Of a stretch of DNA of 11,714 nt, positions 1 to 6,916 are shown piece by piece. Each line of letters opens with the position of its first letter. Position 1 is the stretch's first letter. Position numbers and translations under genes: made by a program. Source of the stretch: Elusimicrobiota bacterium (GTDB lineage: Bacteria > Elusimicrobiota > Endomicrobiia > CG1-02-37-114 > JAHJSO01); contig JAHJSO010000142.1 of assembly GCA_018830385.1 (NCBI GenBank), forward strand, positions 1 to 11,714. Direction: 5' to 3'. Under the pieces are notes generated by a model. The model was not told the origin of the DNA. It did no database searches and was given only the letters and a program-made list of their open reading frames with translations.

Positions 1-132
1 CCTGTACAACTCATCCGCTGTAAGATGTTTCTCTGTGTTAATAAATACCCTTAATATCTCATTCCGTTGCTTGCTGTGTTTCAGCCCTTTTTCGTTAATA
101 TATTTCTCAAATGTCTTTTCTTCTTGTTTCAT
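1..132 (-). CDS. fur: Fur-family metal-responsive repressor, N-terminal part (runs off the left edge)
   Basis: The first 44 residues of a Fur-family transcription regulator, which normally uses Fe(II) (or Zn, Mn or peroxide in sister families) to bind DNA and repress uptake genes. Visible are the N-terminal pattern F-x2-Y-x4-GLK, then SKQRNEILRVF and HLTADELY, the hallmark of the Fur winged-helix DNA-binding domain. The metal-binding and dimerisation half lies outside the window. The ATG at 132-130 is preceded by GGGGGA on the minus strand, a close but usable ribosome-binding site. It has its own consensus promoter, and a Fur-box-like site sits on the predicted transcription start, so negative autoregulation is inferred. 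That site resembles the classical Fur box more than PerR or Zur sites, which favours Fur itself. The subfamily cannot be fixed without the C-terminal half. Confidence 0.85.
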   Translation of the reverse strand, partial: MKQEEKTFEKYINEKGLKHSKQRNEILRVFINTEKHLTADELYR

Positions 133-162
133 TTTTCCCCCAATTTATCTCGTTTCATTTAT

Positions 163-181
163 GATTTTGATTATCATTATC
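163..181 (-). promoter_or_regulatory. Fur box (operator) overlapping the transcription start
   Basis: The plus-strand 19-mer GATTTTGATTATCATTATC matches the classical Fur box GATAATGATAATCATTATC at 16 of 19 positions; all three differences are A-to-T. It begins just downstream of the -10 box and covers the predicted start near 176, where a bound repressor would block polymerase. Autoregulation by the adjacent Fur-family gene is the simplest reading. Confidence 0.8.
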
Positions 182-182
182 A

Positions 183-211
183 ATTATACAAAAATGTAAA
201 TTATTTGTCAA
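183..211 (-). promoter_or_regulatory. Consensus sigma70 promoter of the Fur-family gene
   Basis: On the minus strand a perfect -35 box TTGACA (211-206) is followed by a 17-nt spacer and a perfect -10 box TATAAT (188-183). The predicted start is near 176, giving a leader of about 44 nt before the ATG at 132. Both hexamers match consensus at the optimal spacing, so this should be a strong promoter that needs a repressor. Confidence 0.85.
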
Positions 212-241
212 GGGGGGTGCAATAACAGGGGAGTGCAATAA
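212..241. repeat. Short tandem repeat, G-rich tract plus GTGCAATAA, two units
   Basis: GTGCAATAA occurs at 217-225 and again at 233-241 (16-nt period), each preceded by a run of four or more G (plus strand). It lies between the RND pump stop codon and the -35 box of the Fur-family promoter. No hairpin followed by a U-tract is visible, so it is not a recognisable terminator. It could be an upstream regulator site or a chance duplication. Confidence 0.4.
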
Positions 242-247
242 AAAAAT

Positions 248-3200
248 TTATTTTTCTTTCCTGATAAGAACCGTCATCTTTGATGTGAGATTGGAACTGA
301 AGTCATCCGTAAGAATATAGACGACCGGCAGGACAATCAGGGTAAGGAGCGTTCCTACAATAAGTCCGCCTATCATAACAAGTGCAACCACTGACCTGAC
401 TTCGGCACCCTCCTGTGTAGATATTGCCATGGGCAGCATAGCGAGAATTGTGGTCAATGCGGTCATAAGAACGGGGCGCAGGCGTGTTAACCCCGCTTCA
501 ATTATCGCCTGGTATTTTTCTTTCCCGCTGTGTCTTAACTGATTTGTATAATCAACAAGAACTATCCCGTTATTAACTATTACGCCGCTCATTATAAGCA
601 TACCCATTCCTGCCGGCAAAGAAATCGCCTTGCCAAAAATCAGCAACCCGAGAAGAGCACCAATTATTGAAAAAGGAACAGTAAACATAATTACAAAAGG
701 ATGGACAAATGATTCAAACTGCGCTGCCATAACCATATATATTAAAACGATAGCAAGCAAAAGTATTAGCCCGAGGTCCCTGAATGTTTCCGTCATCTGT
801 TCTGCTTCCCCGCCATATTTAACGAAATATCCCTCCGGGAATGTCATTTTGTTAATTTCTCTCCGGACATCACTCGTTACTTTTCCAATATTACGTCCAA
901 TAACATTTGCACTTATTGAAATCACTTTTTTCTGATTTTCCCTTGTCAATTTTACCGGGCCTGTTTCACGCGATATTTCCGCCACTTCATCAAGTTGAAC
1001 ATATGAACCCCTATGCCCCATATCTGACCGAACAGGAATACTCATTTTTTTTAAGTCGGCGATTGAACTTCTGTCCTTTAAAGAAAACTGAACCCTTATA
1101 TCAATTTCCTCTCCTTCCCAGTGCGCCCTTGTTGCAACCCTACCTTTTATCGCCGTCTGAATTTCCTGAGCAACCTGATAGACGGTCAAACCCAACCTGC
1201 TTGTTTTCTCTCTGTTTATTCTTATAACTATCTCGGGTTTTCCCTTTTCAAGCGACAAACTTACATCTGAAATACCGTCTATATGCCGTATTGTATTCTC
1301 TGCTTTTTCTGCCAGTAATTCAAGCATTTTCAGGTCTTTGCCAAATAGTTTTATATCAATCGGTTTCTCCTGACTGCCACCCCCTGTCATCATTGTTCTC
1401 CCCATATCTGTAAACTCAATTTTTACACCTTCAAAACGGGGCATCTGGTTTTTAACATTCGCTATTATTTCTTTAGTGCCTTTTTTCCTGTGTTTTTTTT
1501 CAAATAACCTTATAAAGAGTTGTGCCTCGTTTGGTCCTGAAGGTCCTGTCCCCATTGCAGCATCTGTCTCCTGTCCCTCTGCAACCCCTACCGATGTAAG
1601 TACTGTCTCTACACCCTTTTCTCCCCTAAGTAAAAGACCCTCTATTATTCTTGCAACCCTGTAGGTCTCTTCAAGATTGGTCCCCACCGGCATTTTTAAT
1701 TTAACCATCGCCATACTGTTATCTACTTCCGGGAAAAACTCTCGCCCTGCAAACAATATCGCTGCAACAATACTCAAAATCAAAGCACCAAAAACAACCA
1801 AAAGCGTTTTTGCCCTGTTTTTTAAAACCACTTCAAGTGTTGTTCTGTAAATATTTTTTATTGGTTCTATAACCTTCCTTTCTTTATTGGAAGATCTTCC
1901 CGTGTTCCTTGACAGAAACTTTGATGTTATAACAGGGACAATCGTAAGAGAAATAAAAAGAGACCCCAGTAAACTTGATGAAACCGCTATTCCAAGTCCT
2001 TCAAATAATTTTCCAGTCAGTCCTTTTGCAAAAATCAACGGGAGGAATACAATAAGTGTAGTAATTGTTGAAGTGGTTATCGCCATACCTACTTCTGAAG
2101 CCCCATTAATTGACGCCTGAATTCTATCTTCCCCTTCTGTAAAATGCCTGTAAATATTCTCAATAACGACAATGGAATTGTCAACCAGCATCCCTACTCC
2201 GAGTGCAATTCCTATCATTGTAATAAAGTTCAGTGATTGTCCAAAAAAATACAACGGGATAAAGGTCGCCAGGATCGACAGCGGGATATTTATACCAATA
2301 GTTATCGTGGGCCTCCAGTTCCGTAAGAAAAAGTAAAGGATTATAATGGCGAAAACACTACCAAGAACCGCATTTGAAGCTGTCGCGTCTATTACTCTAC
2401 TGATGAATCTTGACATATCAAAAACCATATGCAGTTTTATATCTTCGGGCAGGTCTTTCTCAATCAATCTTAATTCTTTTTTTACTTTTCTTGCTACGAT
2501 AACAGTATTTGCACCCGATTCTTTCGTGACAAAAAACATAACAGAGTCGCTTTCATTTGTTTTTGCAATTGATTTTGTTTCTTTCACCGTGTCTTTTATC
2601 TTTACAACATCTTTTAAATATATCGGAGTATTCGCCCTGAAACCGATGGGCATCGTTTCTATTTCTTTTATATCCTTAAATTCCCCGACGGTCCTCAGGA
2701 TATATTCTTTGTGGTTCTCCTGCAAATTTCCCCCCGGTAAATTGTAGTTCTCTGCTCGCAGACGGGAAATTATCTCTTCCATTGTAATTCCATAGACATC
2801 AAGTTTCTTCCTGTCAACCTCAATAAAGATTTCTCTTTCTTCGCCACCCCAGAGCATCGCACTTGCAACACCGTCAATCTGTTCAAGCCGGTCTTTAATC
2901 ATTTCCTTTGTAACATTCTTCAAACTTATAAGTGTTCTGTCTCTGCCGCCCGTAACCCCATAAACCAGAAGAGGCATCATTGACGAGTCAAATTTTAGAA
3001 CCATTGGTTTTTGCACATCTTCCGGGAGAAGAAAACTTTTCATCAAATCAATATTGTCCCTGATATCCTGTGATGCAAGGTCAATATTCGTTCCCCATTC
3101 AAACTCAACCTGCAATATGGCAAATCCCTCAAACGAGGTTGAGTTTACCTTTTTAACATTCTTTATCGTAACTATCGTTTCTTCAACCGGTTTTGTTACG

Positions 3201-3385
3201 AGTTTTTCAATGTCTTCGGGCGAAGCGCCCGGATATCTGATTACAACGGAAACCACGGGATATGTTATATCGGGGAGCAGGTCAAACCCTAACCGTGTAT
3301 AACTTATAAGACCGAGCACAACAATTATCAAAACCAACATTGTAACGGTAACGGCCCTTTTTACAGAAAATGCAGGTATATTCAC
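248..3385 (-). CDS. RND-family multidrug efflux pump, inner-membrane permease (AcrB/HAE type)
   Basis: Proton-driven inner-membrane pump of a tripartite efflux system. At 1045 residues it is the normal RND size, with two homologous halves of one plus five membrane helices and a large periplasmic loop each. The N-terminus (FSVKRAVTVTMLVLI, then FDLLPDITYPVVSV and YPGASPEDIE) is typical of the AcrB/MdtB/SwrC-like group. Helix 4 carries GVGMLVDNSIVVIEN: Asp402 keeps the first of AcrB's proton-relay aspartates (D407), while the second is Asn403. The helix 10 motif IVNNGIVLVDYTN is present. Translation starts at GTG (3385-3383), which overlaps the adaptor stop TGA by 4 nt, with GGGGGA upstream, so synthesis is probably coupled to the adaptor. 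It is the last gene of the TetR-controlled operon. Substrates cannot be told from sequence: drugs, bile-salt-like amphiphiles or solvents are the usual ones. The Asp/Asn pattern argues against the heavy-metal (CusA) subgroup. Confidence 0.93.
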   Translation of the reverse strand: MNIPAFSVKRAVTVTMLVLIIVVLGLISYTRLGFDLLPDITYPVVSVVIRYPGASPEDIEKLVTKPVEETIVTIKNVKKVNSTSFEGFAILQVEFEWGTNIDLASQDIRDNIDLMKSFLLPEDVQKPMVLKFDSSMMPLLVYGVTGGRDRTLISLKNVTKEMIKDRLEQIDGVASAMLWGGEEREIFIEVDRKKLDVYGITMEEIISRLRAENYNLPGGNLQENHKEYILRTVGEFKDIKEIETMPIGFRANTPIYLKDVVKIKDTVKETKSIAKTNESDSVMFFVTKESGANTVIVARKVKKELRLIEKDLPEDIKLHMVFDMSRFISRVIDATASNAVLGSVFAIIILYFFLRNWRPTITIGINIPLSILATFIPLYFFGQSLNFITMIGIALGVGMLVDNSIVVIENIYRHFTEGEDRIQASINGASEVGMAITTSTITTLIVFLPLIFAKGLTGKLFEGLGIAVSSSLLGSLFISLTIVPVITSKFLSRNTGRSSNKERKVIEPIKNIYRTTLEVVLKNRAKTLLVVFGALILSIVAAILFAGREFFPEVDNSMAMVKLKMPVGTNLEETYRVARIIEGLLLRGEKGVETVLTSVGVAEGQETDAAMGTGPSGPNEAQLFIRLFEKKHRKKGTKEIIANVKNQMPRFEGVKIEFTDMGRTMMTGGGSQEKPIDIKLFGKDLKMLELLAEKAENTIRHIDGISDVSLSLEKGKPEIVIRINREKTSRLGLTVYQVAQEIQTAIKGRVATRAHWEGEEIDIRVQFSLKDRSSIADLKKMSIPVRSDMGHRGSYVQLDEVAEISRETGPVKLTRENQKKVISISANVIGRNIGKVTSDVRREINKMTFPEGYFVKYGGEAEQMTETFRDLGLILLLAIVLIYMVMAAQFESFVHPFVIMFTVPFSIIGALLGLLIFGKAISLPAGMGMLIMSGVIVNNGIVLVDYTNQLRHSGKEKYQAIIEAGLTRLRPVLMTALTTILAMLPMAISTQEGAEVRSVVALVMIGGLIVGTLLTLIVLPVVYILTDDFSSNLTSKMTVLIRKEK

Positions 3386-4269
3386 CTATCGTATCCCCCG
3401 GTAATTTCTATCTTTGTGCCTTCAATCAAGGCATAATTTCCTTCAAAGATTACTTTTTGTCCTTTTTTAAGTCCTTCTTTTATTATAATCTTTTCATTAT
3501 CCTTCATTCCTGTAGTAACATAAATCAATTTTGCTCTATTTTCGTCGTCAACAACAAACACAAATTCTTTATCATCTTTTTTTAGGACTGCGTTAACCGA
3601 AACGACTATCCCTCTATGAACATTTATTATTATATCCGCCATAGCGAACATTCCTGGTCTGAGAAGGCCGTCCTTATTTTCAAGTTCAATTTTAACCTTT
3701 GATTTCCTCGTCGCAGGGTTTATTACCGGCTCAACTTCCACCACCTGCCCCCAGAATACCCTGTTTGGAAAAATATCCATGCCAATTTTTGCCGACTGGC
3801 CCCTTTTTATTTTGGAGAGGTCTTTCCCGCTTACATATACTTCAACTATAAGTTTATTTATATCTGCAACCATTACAACCGGCGTCTGCATCGGAAAAAC
3901 CGACTCTCCCAGACCAATAAAATATTTAGAGATGATTCCATCAATCGGTGATTTTACCTCTGCGTCTGCAAAATCCATTGCTTCTTCATCCCTGCTTATC
4001 AGGGCGATTATCTGGTTTTCTTTAACAGGTTCGCCTTCCGATTTTACCTTCTTTATAAGTTTTCCCGGAACTTTGGCATAGACCTTTACTTCTTTCTGCC
4101 CGTATATATCTCCTGAAAGTGATATCGTTTCATAAATTGTTCCGTGTTGGCCTTCTGTAACTTTAACGGGAACCGCGGTCTCAATTTTAGTGCTCTCGTC
4201 ATGTTTTTTCCTGCCGCAGGACGAAATAAGTAACAGTGTCGCCAGAGAAAATAGAATTATTTTTTTCAT
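3382..4269 (-). CDS. Periplasmic adaptor (membrane fusion protein) lipoprotein of the RND pump, hairpin-poor form
   Basis: Links the RND pump to the outer-membrane factor. A lipoprotein signal is clear: MKK, a hydrophobic stretch, then the lipobox ISSC with lipidation at Cys18. The biotinyl-lipoyl domain is split as usual: first half about residues 62-92 (KVYAKVPGKLIKKV...GEPVKENQIIAL), second half about 102-134 (EVKSPIDGIISKYFIGLGESV). Beta-barrel and membrane-proximal regions follow, including PVINPATRKSKVKIE and LRPGMFAMADI. At 295 residues it is about 100 shorter than AcrA. The loss is mainly the alpha-helical hairpin, since only about ten residues (93-102) join the lipoyl halves. It overlaps the upstream outer-membrane factor by ATGA (4269-4266) and the downstream pump by 4 nt. 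The family call is firm; the missing hairpin is read from the sequence and should be modelled. Confidence 0.9.
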   Translation of the reverse strand: MKKIILFSLATLLLISSCGRKKHDESTKIETAVPVKVTEGQHGTIYETISLSGDIYGQKEVKVYAKVPGKLIKKVKSEGEPVKENQIIALISRDEEAMDFADAEVKSPIDGIISKYFIGLGESVFPMQTPVVMVADINKLIVEVYVSGKDLSKIKRGQSAKIGMDIFPNRVFWGQVVEVEPVINPATRKSKVKIELENKDGLLRPGMFAMADIIINVHRGIVVSVNAVLKKDDKEFVFVVDDENRAKLIYVTTGMKDNEKIIIKEGLKKGQKVIFEGNYALIEGTKIEITGGYDR

Positions 4270-5660
4270 CTTAATGTTCCCCCCTGAGTTGGATTTACGC
4301 CAATATCCTTCATAATCTCCGCCTGTGCTATTTTATAATCATACAGTGTCTGAAAATAATTTACTTCTGCCTGGGTCAGAGCAAGTTGCGTATCACGGAC
4401 TTCTATATCAGACATCAACCCAAGACGGTATCTTTCCTGGGCAATTTTTAAATTTTCTTTTGCATTCTCAACATTTTCTTTCTGGGCGGATATCCTTTCT
4501 GCCGATTCTGTCAAATTAAGATATGCCTTCTCTACCTCAAGTTTAATCCCATCTTCAAGTTGGTCTTTTGCTATTTCCGTCTGCATCTCTATCGTTTTTG
4601 CACTTTTTATCTTTCCATAGTTTGATATTCCCAGCCCGTCCAGTATAGGATAATTCAGCATAACCATTCCACTCCAGACGCCTGTCCATTCATCAACAAA
4701 ATAATACGGCTTCTGATACTCATAGTTACCGACTAAAGATATATTCGGCAGATTTTCTGCAATTGCCAGTTTTACGAGTGATTTACTGATTTTCTGCTGG
4801 TACTCTGATTGTTTAATTTCCGGTCTGTTTTTTAACGCTCCCTGTACGTAGTATTCCAAATCCTCCGGTTTTTCTATTTCCCCTTCAAGCGTCCCCGTAA
4901 TAGTCCTGTCTTCAATATCTCTCTGATTTATTAAATTGAAAAGAAATTTTTTTGCTAACTCTAAATTATTCTGGGATTTTATTAAACTGGTATCACTGTT
5001 AACAAGTTGAACCTTGACCTTTGAGACACCGTACCCGGAGACCTTCCCCTCTTTATAGAGTGCCTGCGTTATTTCATAGTGTTTCTGCATGACTTCTTTC
5101 GCTTCTTTTGAAATCTCAACAAATATCTCTGCGAGAAGAACTGAACAGAACGCTTTTCTGACATTGAAAATTAAATTATTCTTGGTCCTCCTGAATTCCT
5201 CTTTTGCTATTTCATAACCGTACCCTGCCTGACGGATAGAATTTCTAATTTTACCACCGGTGAAGACCGGCTGGGTTAAACTCAAACGGGATGTAACTGA
5301 TTCTCTGCCACCAAACCCGATAGATGATGTCTCGTAGCCGGTGATTACATATCCGGCGGCAGGCGGGTAATAAGCGAGTTGCGGGGTTGCCATCTTAATT
5401 TCAGGAACTTCCGACAATTTTGCGTAAGTGCCCGTAAGAGTTAAAGAGGGGAAAAATCTGCCGAATGCCTGAATTTTTGAGTATTTCGCCGAATTTAATT
5501 GTTGCTCCGCTATCTTCAGACCCTGATTGTTTTTTAAAGCCGTCTCTATACACTCTTCAAGCGTTAAACTATTTTCTTCTGAATTAGATATACGCGCCAT
5601 CAAAAAACAGGACAGCAATACAATCGCCATAAAAACTAACGACATTTTTCTTAAATTCAA
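4266..5660 (-). CDS. TolC-family outer-membrane efflux factor
   Basis: Outer-membrane channel and periplasmic tunnel of the tripartite pump. At 464 residues it is in the usual 420-490 range. Two repeats of the outer membrane efflux protein (OEP) domain are seen. The first begins at LTLEECIETALKNNQGLKIAEQQ (about residues 32-54) and the second near residues 250-290 (YYVQGALKNRPEIKQSEYQQ). Long alpha-helical segments lie between, and the tail has the typical LKIAQERYRLGLMSDIEVRDTQ. The N-terminus is a signal peptide; an LLSC motif at Cys18 could be a weak lipobox, but hydrophobic residues continue after it, so signal peptidase I cleavage is more likely. The start is taken as TTG at 5660-5658 because GAGG lies 9 nt upstream, overlapping the tetR stop; an in-frame ATG at 5645 has no comparable site. 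It follows tetR by 12 nt. Confidence 0.9.
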   Translation of the reverse strand: MNLRKMSLVFMAIVLLSCFLMARISNSEENSLTLEECIETALKNNQGLKIAEQQLNSAKYSKIQAFGRFFPSLTLTGTYAKLSEVPEIKMATPQLAYYPPAAGYVITGYETSSIGFGGRESVTSRLSLTQPVFTGGKIRNSIRQAGYGYEIAKEEFRRTKNNLIFNVRKAFCSVLLAEIFVEISKEAKEVMQKHYEITQALYKEGKVSGYGVSKVKVQLVNSDTSLIKSQNNLELAKKFLFNLINQRDIEDRTITGTLEGEIEKPEDLEYYVQGALKNRPEIKQSEYQQKISKSLVKLAIAENLPNISLVGNYEYQKPYYFVDEWTGVWSGMVMLNYPILDGLGISNYGKIKSAKTIEMQTEIAKDQLEDGIKLEVEKAYLNLTESAERISAQKENVENAKENLKIAQERYRLGLMSDIEVRDTQLALTQAEVNYFQTLYDYKIAQAEIMKDIGVNPTQGGTLR

Positions 5661-5672
5661 TTTTTTATTCCT

Positions 5673-6284
5673 CTACCTTTTCTTTTCCTGTGCTCCAACG
5701 CCCTTCAAAAAAATGCCCATAATAATTGCAATCTGGTCGGTTAGTTTTTCTCTGTTATGGAACTTTATACTTTTAAAAACAAATGCCTTAATTATACCAA
5801 GCAAAATCAAGGAAACAAGAACAGGGTCAACCGCCCTGATCAATTTTTCTTTTATACCCTGGTCAATAATTTCAGACAAAGAACCGATTATTTTTTCATA
5901 TTTCTTCATCACTTTCTGCGTATGATCCCTTCTTAGAGTTTTTTCAATGTGAGAAAACTCTCTGTCCATCATCATAAACAGTTCCATGTTTTTTTCACAA
6001 AACTCCATCTGGGTTTTTACATATAATTTGAGTTTTTCCGCGGCTGCGTCTGGTAAATTTTTTATTTTTTCTATGTTAAAATAGCCCTGATCAAACATAC
6101 TTTCAAAAAGTGAAGCAAAAAGTTCTTCTTTGCTTTTGAAATAAAGATACAGGGTCCCCTTCGCCACTTCAGATTCTTTTGCAACATCTTCCATCTGGGT
6201 TCTGAAATAGCCCCTTTTGACAAAAACTTTTGACGCTGACTGTAATATTTCGTTGCGTTTTGTTTGATGGATGCTTTTTTTCAT
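5673..6284 (-). CDS. TetR/AcrR-family repressor of the efflux operon
   Basis: One-component ligand-responsive repressor of 203 residues, normal for TetR proteins. The N-terminal DNA-binding domain is complete: KRNEILQSASKVFVKRGYFRTQMEDVAKESEVAKGTLYLYF (about residues 9-49), with the diagnostic GTLYLYFKSKEELF recognition-helix and helix-4 region. The C-terminal part (about 55-195) is helical and diverse, as expected of the ligand pocket. It is the first gene of the efflux operon, 12 nt before the outer-membrane factor. The promoter upstream has an 18-bp palindrome on its start site, so the protein should repress itself and the pump genes until a ligand binds. The predicted leader is about 19 nt and has no Shine-Dalgarno-like stretch before the ATG at 6284, so translation is probably weak. 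The family assignment is certain; the ligand is unknown. Confidence 0.94.
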   Translation of the reverse strand: MKKSIHQTKRNEILQSASKVFVKRGYFRTQMEDVAKESEVAKGTLYLYFKSKEELFASLFESMFDQGYFNIEKIKNLPDAAAEKLKLYVKTQMEFCEKNMELFMMMDREFSHIEKTLRRDHTQKVMKKYEKIIGSLSEIIDQGIKEKLIRAVDPVLVSLILLGIIKAFVFKSIKFHNREKLTDQIAIIMGIFLKGVGAQEKKR

Positions 6285-6290
6285 ATAAAC

Positions 6291-6308
6291 TGACTGACTG
6301 GTCAGTCA
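6291..6308. promoter_or_regulatory. TetR-type operator palindrome
   Basis: TGACTGACTGGTCAGTCA has perfect 8-bp inverted arms (TGACTGAC / GTCAGTCA) around a 2-nt centre. It lies directly downstream of the -10 box and covers the predicted start of the tetR-efflux transcript. Size, symmetry and position are those of TetR-family operators. Binding by the adjacent TetR protein is inferred. Confidence 0.85.
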
Positions 6309-6309
6309 T

Positions 6310-6339
6310 ATTTTAGCATAATTACAATAAACCTGTCAA
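6310..6339 (-). promoter_or_regulatory. Sigma70 promoter of the tetR-efflux operon
   Basis: On the minus strand a perfect -35 TTGACA (6339-6334) is followed by an 18-nt spacer and a -10 TAAAAT (6315-6310, 5/6). The start would fall near 6303, inside the operator palindrome, leaving a leader of about 19 nt. A C-rich tract precedes the -35, as at the Fur-family promoter. Confidence 0.8.
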
Positions 6340-6390
6340 GGGGGTCGGGCTAAAAATCTGCACAAAAAATTTGTGGCGGGGGTTCGGGGC

Positions 6391-6419
6391 TTGACAAAAA
6401 TACAATAATTTTATAATAT
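6391..6419 (+). promoter_or_regulatory. Promoter of the arsenic-resistance operon
   Basis: A perfect -35 TTGACA (6391-6396) is followed either by TATAAT at 6412-6417 (15-nt spacer) or by TAATAT at 6414-6419 (17-nt spacer, 4/6 match). The start would fall near 6424-6426, next to the proposed ArsR operator and about 117 nt before arsR. The region faces away from the tetR promoter; the two -35 boxes are about 50 bp apart. Confidence 0.65.
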
Positions 6420-6426
6420 ATGTTTG

Positions 6427-6444
6427 TATGGACATATATCCATA
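6427..6444. promoter_or_regulatory. Probable ArsR operator (imperfect palindrome)
   Basis: TATGGACATATATCCATA reads as an inverted repeat with a single mismatched pair (16 of 18 bases symmetrical). A second inverted pair, ATATATG at 6416-6422 and CATATAT at 6433-6439, overlaps it. ArsR/SmtB repressors bind AT-rich dyads at or just after the start site, which is where this lies. Binding is inferred. Confidence 0.6.
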
Positions 6445-6463
6445 ATTTTATTGAACGGCCGTA

Positions 6464-6482
6464 CCATCGGACCGCCGGATGG
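6464..6482 (+). other. Small GC-rich hairpin in the arsR 5' leader
   Basis: CCATCGG-ACCG-CC(G)GATGG can form a stem of seven pairs with one bulged G and a 4-nt loop in the otherwise AT-rich leader of about 117 nt. No T-tract follows, so it is not an intrinsic terminator. It might stabilise the leader; no riboswitch class is recognised. Confidence 0.3.
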
Positions 6483-6541
6483 CGCGTTTATAATAACGAA
6501 GGGAACGGAACACATACAATATCAAAAAGGGAGATTAAAAA

Positions 6542-6916
6542 ATGGAAACTTATCTTAACATTTTCAAATCCCTATCCGACGGGACACGGATAAGAATATT
6601 GCGCATCTTATTGGAAGCCGGCATTGAATTATGCGTCTGTGAGATTATGGATTCTTTGCGGGTCAAACAATACAATATATCAAGCCACATTAAGGAATTG
6701 CGGTTGGCGGGACTGGTTAAGGAACGCAAAGATGGTAGATTTGTTTTCTACTGTCTGAATAAACAAAAGGAACGGTTCGTTAAAAACATATTCAGCGCCG
6801 TGATGTCAATCCCTGAAGTACCATTCAAATCCGACATAGAACGTTTAAGAAAAAGACTGTCTCTCAGGGTCGGGTGCAAGGTTGTTGTCACAAAGGACGG
6901 GCGTAAAAAACCATGA
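6542..6916 (+). CDS. arsR: ArsR-family arsenite-responsive repressor
   Basis: Winged-helix repressor of 124 residues that should hold the ars operon off until arsenite binds. Residues 1-30 give the N-terminal helices (IFKSLSDGTRIRILRILL). ELCVCEIMDSL (29-39) is the metal site at the start of the DNA-binding helices, and VKQYNISSHIKELRLAGLVKERKDGRFVFYCL (41-72) gives the recognition helix and wing. Cys31 and Cys33 match Cys32 and Cys34 of E. coli ArsR. The third ligand there (Cys37) is Met36 here, so arsenite may be held by two thiols or also by Cys71 or Cys112. The ATG has AGGGAG 8 nt upstream. It overlaps the downstream permease by ATGA, so the two are probably coupled. A dyad at 6427-6444 is the likely operator. 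Confidence 0.9.
   Translation: METYLNIFKSLSDGTRIRILRILLEAGIELCVCEIMDSLRVKQYNISSHIKELRLAGLVKERKDGRFVFYCLNKQKERFVKNIFSAVMSIPEVPFKSDIERLRKRLSLRVGCKVVVTKDGRKKP

Noticed and set aside
206..247. Terminator of the RND operon
   Set aside because: The sequence after the pump stop has a direct repeat and G/C runs but no stem-loop followed by a T-tract.
4266..5660. Lipoprotein status of the outer-membrane factor (LLSC at Cys18)
   Set aside because: Hydrophobic residues continue past the Cys and the -2 residue is atypical, so a normal cleavable signal peptide is more likely.
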